A stretch of DNA of 10,343 nt from an uncultured Eggerthellaceae bacterium. Lineage in GTDB: Bacteria > Actinomycetota > Coriobacteriia > Coriobacteriales > Eggerthellaceae. This document shows positions 5,915 to 10,343 of the stretch, one piece after another (positions within the stretch are counted from its first letter, which is position 1; every line of letters begins with the position of its first letter). Location of the stretch: positions 1-10,343 of the forward strand of contig CAMOUE010000064.1 in the NCBI GenBank assembly GCA_946626265.1, read 5' to 3'. Under the pieces are notes generated by a model. It was not told the DNA's origin and made no database searches. It worked only from the letters and a program-made list of their open reading frames with translations. Both the position numbers and the translations under genes were made by a program.

Positions 5915-8900
5915 TTAGCCGCGACGCGGGACCTCCCCCTGATCGGCCAGGGCGAGGCGGATGCGGTTCTCCCGATTCAGGGCGCTCGACTCGGGATCGT
6001 AGTCGATGAAGGTGATCGGCAGGTCCGGGAAAAGCCCCGAGAGTTCATGCGCGGCCCCGCGCGACTGCACGTGCCCTTTAAGGCACCCGAAACTCTGCAG
6101 GTAGATGACGCGGCTCACGCCGGCGGCCCTGAACGCCTCGAGCTGCTCGAGGTAGCGTACGTCCTCGACCTCGACGAGGCTCGGGTCGGGGTAGGCCACG
6201 CGCCACCCAAGGCTCTCGACAAGTTCGGACACGTGCTCGTTGAGCTCGTCGTCGAAGACCAGAAGCGGATTGCCCACCAGGCCGACCATCGGGCGACCGT
6301 CGGAGGACGCCTGGCTCCCACCTGCGAAAGAGGCCTTCCGACCGAACGACGTCCCGGCCTCGACGAAAGGCACCGCCTCGACCGGGAACCCGCCCGCACC
6401 GACGTGCTCCAGCTCGAAAGGCAGCGCATCGGTCAGGCACTCCAGGCACACGCGCGGCACCCGGAGGGGAGCTCCTTCGTTCGAAAGGACCCCGTCCAGC
6501 CGGCGTTTGGTCGATTGCACGAGCGCCTTGGCCGTCGAACACAAGTCGGGCGTCACGGGCTGTGCGCACGGAGGCTCGCCGCCCCGCCCGGATTGAGCCG
6601 CCCGCCCCTCCGACGCAGACGGCGCCCGGTCATTCGACGGAACGGCCGCCAAACCGCTCGCCGGAGCAGCCGTCGGGTCGCTCGCCGGAGCAGCCGTCGG
6701 GTCGCTCGCCGGAGCGCCTGCCGGCCGCATTGCCGGCAGGTGGCCGCCTATCGGCAACTTTGCCTGGGCGGGGTCCCAGTTGCCCGTCCAACTTGCAACC
6801 CGGACATGACGCCGCGGCCTTGCAGCCGAACGTTCGTCGCGACCCTCCGCCCCGCGCTCGCGAACGGTCTTGGAAACCCCTTCTCCTTCGAGCCCGACCG
6901 TGTAAGCCAGCGTGCGCAGCCGAATGCGGATATGCGCCCGGTCCACGATTTCGTCGATTTTGAGCTCGGTGAAAGGACGGTGCAGCTCGTTGGCCAAATC
7001 GCGCGCTTCGTCGAACGAGACGGAATCGAACCCGCAACCGAACGACCGCAAAGCCACGACCTGGATCTGAGGATGGGCCGCAGAGAACTCTATCAGCTCG
7101 CAGAGGTGCTTCGACGGTTTCCACAACGCCCGCTTGCCGCGCTGGCTGCGCAGCTCGCGCCCAAGGGCGCTCATGGGCACGACGGCGAAACCCAGCTTGG
7201 CGAGTTCGACGTCGATTCCGTGAATCAACGACGCGTCCGCATGGTAAGGCCGCCCCGCGACTACGGCGGCGCGACGCGATTCGTCTTCGACCAGCCAGTC
7301 GAGCACCTTTTCCGCCGCACGCTCGAGCGTGCCCTCGAATCGCTCCTGCGCGGCCAACGCGCGCTCGAGCGCACGCTCGAACTCTTCCCTCCCGACGGAC
7401 TCCACGTCGCGCCCTTCCGCCAGATCGCGAATCGCCTCGTAAAGGACGTCCCGGTCATGTGCGAATTTCCGCAATGCGGCCGGGCGGATGGCCTTGATGG
7501 TCGGCGAGCATAGGGCAGCGCCCTCGACGTTGTCGGCGAGCGCGCAAGCGTACGAGCAGGCGACCGGACAGCGGGTGCCGCGCTCGAACTTGGGCATGAA
7601 CACGACGTCGGCGCCCTTGCTCGCAAGATGCGCGTAACGCAGATGCGCGACCTTCGCCGGATGGCAGACGCTTTCGGACGGTATGGTCTCGGCCGCGCGG
7701 TCGCGCAGCGAACCCGCCTCGTCATCGCGCGGCATGACAATCGAAAAGCCCAGCTCGGAAAAGAGCGTATGCCAGAACGGGACGCTTTCGTACACGTTCA
7801 TCGCGTCGGCGATGCCGACAGTCACGTTTCCGCGCGCACCGGTCGCCGGTACGTCCCCGAATCCGGCGACGAGCTTCTGCTCGAGGGCCACGATATTGGC
7901 GACGCGCGTCCCGGCATCGGGGGTTTCGCCGAACAACGCCTCATGCGCCCGCTCGCACCTGTTGCCGCTGAGGAAACGTCGGCCGTTCCCGAAATCCACG
8001 ATGGAAACGAGGCATGCGTTCCCGCAGCCCGTGCAGCGCGTCGACTTTTCCCGCAGCTCGAGCGCGCGTATCTCCTCGGCGTCGAGCAGGGAAGACGCTT
8101 TACCGTTGGCCCTGTCGCGCGCCACGAGCGCCGCCCCGTAGGCGCCCATGAGATGCGCGGCGGCCGGCCTTGTCGCCCGCACGCCCGCACGTTTCTCGAA
8201 GGCACGCAACACGGCGTCGGACCTGAACGTGCCGCCCTGCACCACGACGGCATCGCCGAGCGGCAGCGCATGCGACTTGCCGATTATGCGCGTCATGACG
8301 TTGTTCACGACCGAGTACGCGATGCCCGCCGCGATGTCGCCTTTCGAGGCGCCGATCTTCTGCGCATGGCGAACGCGCGACGTCATGAAGACAGTGCATT
8401 TCGCGCCGAGGTCAATGGGATGCCTCGCCTCGAACGCCTCCTTGGAGAACAGCTCGCTTTTGAGCTGGAGCGATCTTGCGCTGCTCTGCACGAAGGCCCC
8501 ACAGCCCGACGAGCACGCCTCGTTGAGCACGGCGTCGACCACGACGCCGTCGCGCACCCAAAGCGCTTTCATGTCCTGGCCGCCGATATCGAGCATGAAG
8601 CTGACATCGGGGCAGAAATGCTGCGCCGCCTTCAGGTGGGCGACCGTTTCGACGACGCCCGAATCGAACCCGAGCCCGGCGCGCAGCAAATCCTCGCCGT
8701 AGCCCGTCACCGTCGCATGGGCGATGCGGGCCTCCTCCTTCGAATACATGTTTGCACCCACGGCCGCCACGAGCCCTTCGACCATAGAACGGGCAGTGCC
8801 GAACGTATCGCCCTCGACTTCCCGATAACCCGAGACCACGAGGGCGCCCGACTCGTCAATGAGGGCGTACTTGCACGTCGTCGAACCCGCGTCGAAGCCG

Positions 8901-10102
8901 AGGTAAAGGTCCCCCCGCGCGTCTCCGAGCCACGCCGACGACATGGCGGACCGGACATGGCGCCTGCGAAATTCCTCGACCTGGCCCGCATCGTCGAAAA
9001 GGGGCTGCAGGTACGCAAGGTCCGCTGGAGCCTGCACGTCAGCGCCGAGCGAGAGCGCCGCACCCCGGCGCAGGCGCCGCTCGAGGTCGGAAAGCATGAC
9101 GGTTGGCGCATCGGGCGCGCACTCAACGGCTCCGATCGCGGCATACAGGTGCGCGTCGAGGGGCTTTATTCCCGAGCCCTTCGTCAAGCCGAGCTTGCGC
9201 CGGAACGTCATGACCAGCGCCGGTATGTGCTCGAGCGGACCACCTAGGAACACGACCGTGCCGCGGATGGGCCTGCCGCAAGCCAGCCCGCCGAGCGTTT
9301 GGCGCACGACCGCCTCCAGGACGCTTTGCGCGATGTCCTCGCGGCGCGCGCCTGCGTTTATGAGGGGACGTACGTCGGTCTGGGCGAACACCGCGCAACG
9401 CGATGCGATATCGTATGTCCGGAAGCTGCCCAAGGCCAAGTTGCTGATTTCGCGCGTCTTCACGCCCAGCATGCTTGCTATGCCGTCGATGAAATCGCCC
9501 GTGCCGCCGGCGCAGGTCGCGTTCATGCGCTGTTCTATCGGCTCACGGAGGTGGGTGATCTTCGCGTCCTCGCCGCCGAGCTCGATTATGCAGTCGGCCT
9601 GCGGATACCGCGCACGCACGGCTGCCGTGGTCGCCACGACCTCCTGAACGAACGGAACGCCCAGATCGGCCGCCAGGGCTATGCCAGCCGACCCCGTGAC
9701 CGCCAGCGGCGCGCCCAGGTCGCCGTGGCGCCAGATGATATCGTGGACCAGTTCGGCCAGCGTCGTGCGGACGTCGGAGCGATGCCTATGGTAGACCGAG
9801 TAGACGACGTGGCCGTCCGCGTCGACGGCCACGAACTTCACCGTCTTGGACCCCACGTCGAGCCCGAATCGCACCGGCCGGTTGTCGTTGGTGACCAGGT
9901 TGGGAGAACGGCGCGACCACCAGGAGTTCCACCCGCGAGCGCCCGACGTCGCCTCCGATCGGCCGCCTTCGGCGGGTTCGTCGGTTCTACCGCTTTCGCT
10001 GGCTTTGCCGGTCTTTTCAGGTTCGCCGGTTTCTCCGATCTTGTTGGCTGCCCGATGGGGCGGCACGACCTGCTTGTTGTAAGGAGTCTCGAATCGGACC
10101 AT
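5915..10102 (-). CDS. Giant acyl-CoA dehydratase activase (two BadF/HgdC-type repeats, DUF2229-like and HgdB-like parts)
   Basis: Predicted 1,395 residues when read from ATG 10102. Residues 1-75 are low-complexity. Activase repeat 1 (about 78-330) has GLDVGSKT (phosphate loop), LGGEDAKI, CAGGTGDF, SRCAVF and VVFLGGPLEHIPAL. Repeat 2 (about 400-665) has GFDAGSTT, IGGQDMKAL, ACSSGCGAF, AKCTVF and VVVQGGTFRSDAV. The cluster-binding cysteines expected from HgdC are Cys197/Cys236 and Cys530/Cys569. A four-cysteine site follows (690, 693, 697, 716), then a DUF2229-like part (about 758-985; Cys813, 845, 849, 853). HgdB-like blocks contain RSFGCGFDS (near 1023) and LQSFGCLKGH (near 1340), separated by a Pro/Ala-rich linker (about 1075-1190). 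Expected role: cytoplasmic ATP-driven electron transfer to a [4Fe-4S] dehydratase or reductase; the partner and substrate are unknown. ATG 10150 and GTG 10183 are alternative starts; none has a good ribosome site. A TAAAAT box at 10149-10154 favours the short form. Confidence 0.88.
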   Translation of the reverse strand: MVRFETPYNKQVVPPHRAANKIGETGEPEKTGKASESGRTDEPAEGGRSEATSGARGWNSWWSRRSPNLVTNDNRPVRFGLDVGSKTVKFVAVDADGHVVYSVYHRHRSDVRTTLAELVHDIIWRHGDLGAPLAVTGSAGIALAADLGVPFVQEVVATTAAVRARYPQADCIIELGGEDAKITHLREPIEQRMNATCAGGTGDFIDGIASMLGVKTREISNLALGSFRTYDIASRCAVFAQTDVRPLINAGARREDIAQSVLEAVVRQTLGGLACGRPIRGTVVFLGGPLEHIPALVMTFRRKLGLTKGSGIKPLDAHLYAAIGAVECAPDAPTVMLSDLERRLRRGAALSLGADVQAPADLAYLQPLFDDAGQVEEFRRRHVRSAMSSAWLGDARGDLYLGFDAGSTTCKYALIDESGALVVSGYREVEGDTFGTARSMVEGLVAAVGANMYSKEEARIAHATVTGYGEDLLRAGLGFDSGVVETVAHLKAAQHFCPDVSFMLDIGGQDMKALWVRDGVVVDAVLNEACSSGCGAFVQSSARSLQLKSELFSKEAFEARHPIDLGAKCTVFMTSRVRHAQKIGASKGDIAAGIAYSVVNNVMTRIIGKSHALPLGDAVVVQGGTFRSDAVLRAFEKRAGVRATRPAAAHLMGAYGAALVARDRANGKASSLLDAEEIRALELREKSTRCTGCGNACLVSIVDFGNGRRFLSGNRCERAHEALFGETPDAGTRVANIVALEQKLVAGFGDVPATGARGNVTVGIADAMNVYESVPFWHTLFSELGFSIVMPRDDEAGSLRDRAAETIPSESVCHPAKVAHLRYAHLASKGADVVFMPKFERGTRCPVACSYACALADNVEGAALCSPTIKAIRPAALRKFAHDRDVLYEAIRDLAEGRDVESVGREEFERALERALAAQERFEGTLERAAEKVLDWLVEDESRRAAVVAGRPYHADASLIHGIDVELAKLGFAVVPMSALGRELRSQRGKRALWKPSKHLCELIEFSAAHPQIQVVALRSFGCGFDSVSFDEARDLANELHRPFTELKIDEIVDRAHIRIRLRTLAYTVGLEGEGVSKTVRERGAEGRDERSAARPRRHVRVASWTGNWDPAQAKLPIGGHLPAMRPAGAPASDPTAAPASDPTAAPASGLAAVPSNDRAPSASEGRAAQSGRGGEPPCAQPVTPDLCSTAKALVQSTKRRLDGVLSNEGAPLRVPRVCLECLTDALPFELEHVGAGGFPVEAVPFVEAGTSFGRKASFAGGSQASSDGRPMVGLVGNPLLVFDDELNEHVSELVESLGWRVAYPDPSLVEVEDVRYLEQLEAFRAAGVSRVIYLQSFGCLKGHVQSRGAAHELSGLFPDLPITFIDYDPESSALNRENRIRLALADQGEVPRRG
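6655..6715. repeat. 24-bp tandem repeat, 2.5 copies, in the activase linker
   Basis: Two identical 24-base units (6655-6678 and 6679-6702) and a 13-base partial third. On the coding strand they give the octapeptide ASDPTAAP and a degenerate continuation (ASGLAAVP). The unit is a multiple of three, so copy-number change would keep the frame. It lies in the flexible linker between the two HgdB-like blocks. Confidence 0.85.
6717..6740. repeat. Perfect 9-bp inverted repeat next to the linker repeat
   Basis: CCTGCCGGC at 6717-6725 and GCCGGCAGG at 6732-6740 pair exactly around a 6-base loop, directly beside the 24-bp tandem repeat and inside the activase coding sequence. The encoded residues (LPAMRPAG region) are linker. 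A strong mRNA stem here could slow ribosomes between domains; alternatively it may simply follow from GC-rich Pro/Ala/Gly codons. Confidence 0.6.
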
Positions 10103-10289
10103 ATCATCGCTGTCTTGACGAAGGCGTCTCCTGGGGAGCTTCAACCGCATTTTACAGGAATTGGGACGAACGGCGCCGGGCACACGCCGCCGAACGCAAG
10201 TCCGTCGCCAACGACAAATGGCGAGTTGGAGGAGGTGTTTGCGCTTTCTCCCGATTTATGGGAAACTGAGTAATCGCTTGATAGAGCAT

Positions 10290-10343
10290 GGTCGAGTGGC
10301 GCAGCGGGAGCGCAGGTGCCTTACAAGCACAAGGTCGGGGGTT
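10290..10343 (+). tRNA. tRNA-Val, anticodon TAC (partial, cut by right window edge)
   Basis: Acceptor 5' strand GGTCGAG (10290-10296) is followed by TG and the D arm GCGC-AGCGGGA-GCGC (10299-10313). The anticodon stem and loop is GGTGC-CTTACAA-GCACA (10315-10331), with anticodon TAC at 10322-10324. A 5-base variable loop AGGTC and the start of the T arm (GGGGGTT) end the window. Four of five anticodon-stem pairs are canonical; the outermost is G-A. The 3' half and any CCA are outside. It is the only plus-strand gene. No clear promoter is visible upstream. Confidence 0.88.

Noticed and set aside
7628..9247. Long plus-strand open frame opposite the activase, with a similar one at 6047-7513
   Set aside because: Composition is typical of antisense frames in GC-rich DNA. 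The minus strand carries recognisable activase motifs through the whole interval.
10220..10289. Promoter for the tRNA-Val gene
   Set aside because: AGTAAT at about 10269 resembles a -10 box, but no -35 match lies at 16-19 bases, so I do not call it.
10103..10289. Regulatory sites between the activase gene and the tRNA
   Set aside because: CATAAAT and TAAAAT boxes are visible on the minus strand, but neither has a matching -35 element at normal spacing; too weak to annotate separately.

Overview
The window is GC-rich and densely coded. All six protein genes read on the minus strand, and a partial tRNA gene reads on the plus strand at the right edge. A Tad/Flp pilus operon without an outer-membrane secretin, beside a very large activator of the 2-hydroxyacyl-CoA dehydratase family, suggests an anaerobic high-GC monoderm. 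I think first of a gut-type actinobacterium of the Coriobacteriia (Eggerthellaceae). This placement is inference from gene content and composition; no taxonomic marker gene is present.

Layout from right to left, which is the direction of transcription for the protein genes. (1) 10290-10343: 5' part of tRNA-Val(TAC), plus strand, cut by the window edge. (2) 10102-5915: one gene of about 1,395 codons for a multidomain acyl-CoA dehydratase activase. It has two ASKHA/BadF-type activase repeats in tandem, a cysteine-rich DUF2229-like part, and a C-terminal part resembling the HgdB side of the dehydratases. The C-terminal part is interrupted by a repeat-bearing linker. (3) 5914-5572: a 343-bp non-coding interval with three inverted repeats and a good sigma70-type promoter (TTGAAC-18-GATAAT). 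(4) 5571 to the left edge: a tightly packed tad operon in the order cpaB, tadZ/cpaE, tadA/cpaF, tadB, tadC, flp. The joins cpaB-tadZ, tadZ-tadA and tadB-tadC are ATGA overlaps. tadA-tadB overlap by 31 bases. tadC and flp are 29 bases apart, and flp runs off the left edge.

The tad genes form one assembly machine. TadA is the hexameric motor ATPase, TadB and TadC are the inner-membrane platform, TadZ is the localisation factor, CpaB is a membrane-anchored SAF-domain assembly protein, and Flp is the pilin subunit. The prepilin peptidase and the TadE/TadF pseudopilins are not in the window and would be expected further left or elsewhere. The activase gene has its own interval and is probably a separate transcription unit. 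Its expected job is ATP-driven injection of a low-potential electron into a [4Fe-4S] enzyme. No dehydratase subunit genes are adjacent.

The points most worth a second look are: the single-chain 'pseudo-dimer' activase with two cysteine pairs in identical register; a TadZ that lacks ParA/MinD signature residues and carries seven tandem heptapeptides in its linker; a similar in-frame repeat in the activase linker; and the promoter and inverted-repeat architecture in front of the tad operon. I did not find a clearly new system such as a defence island, CRISPR array or mobile element.
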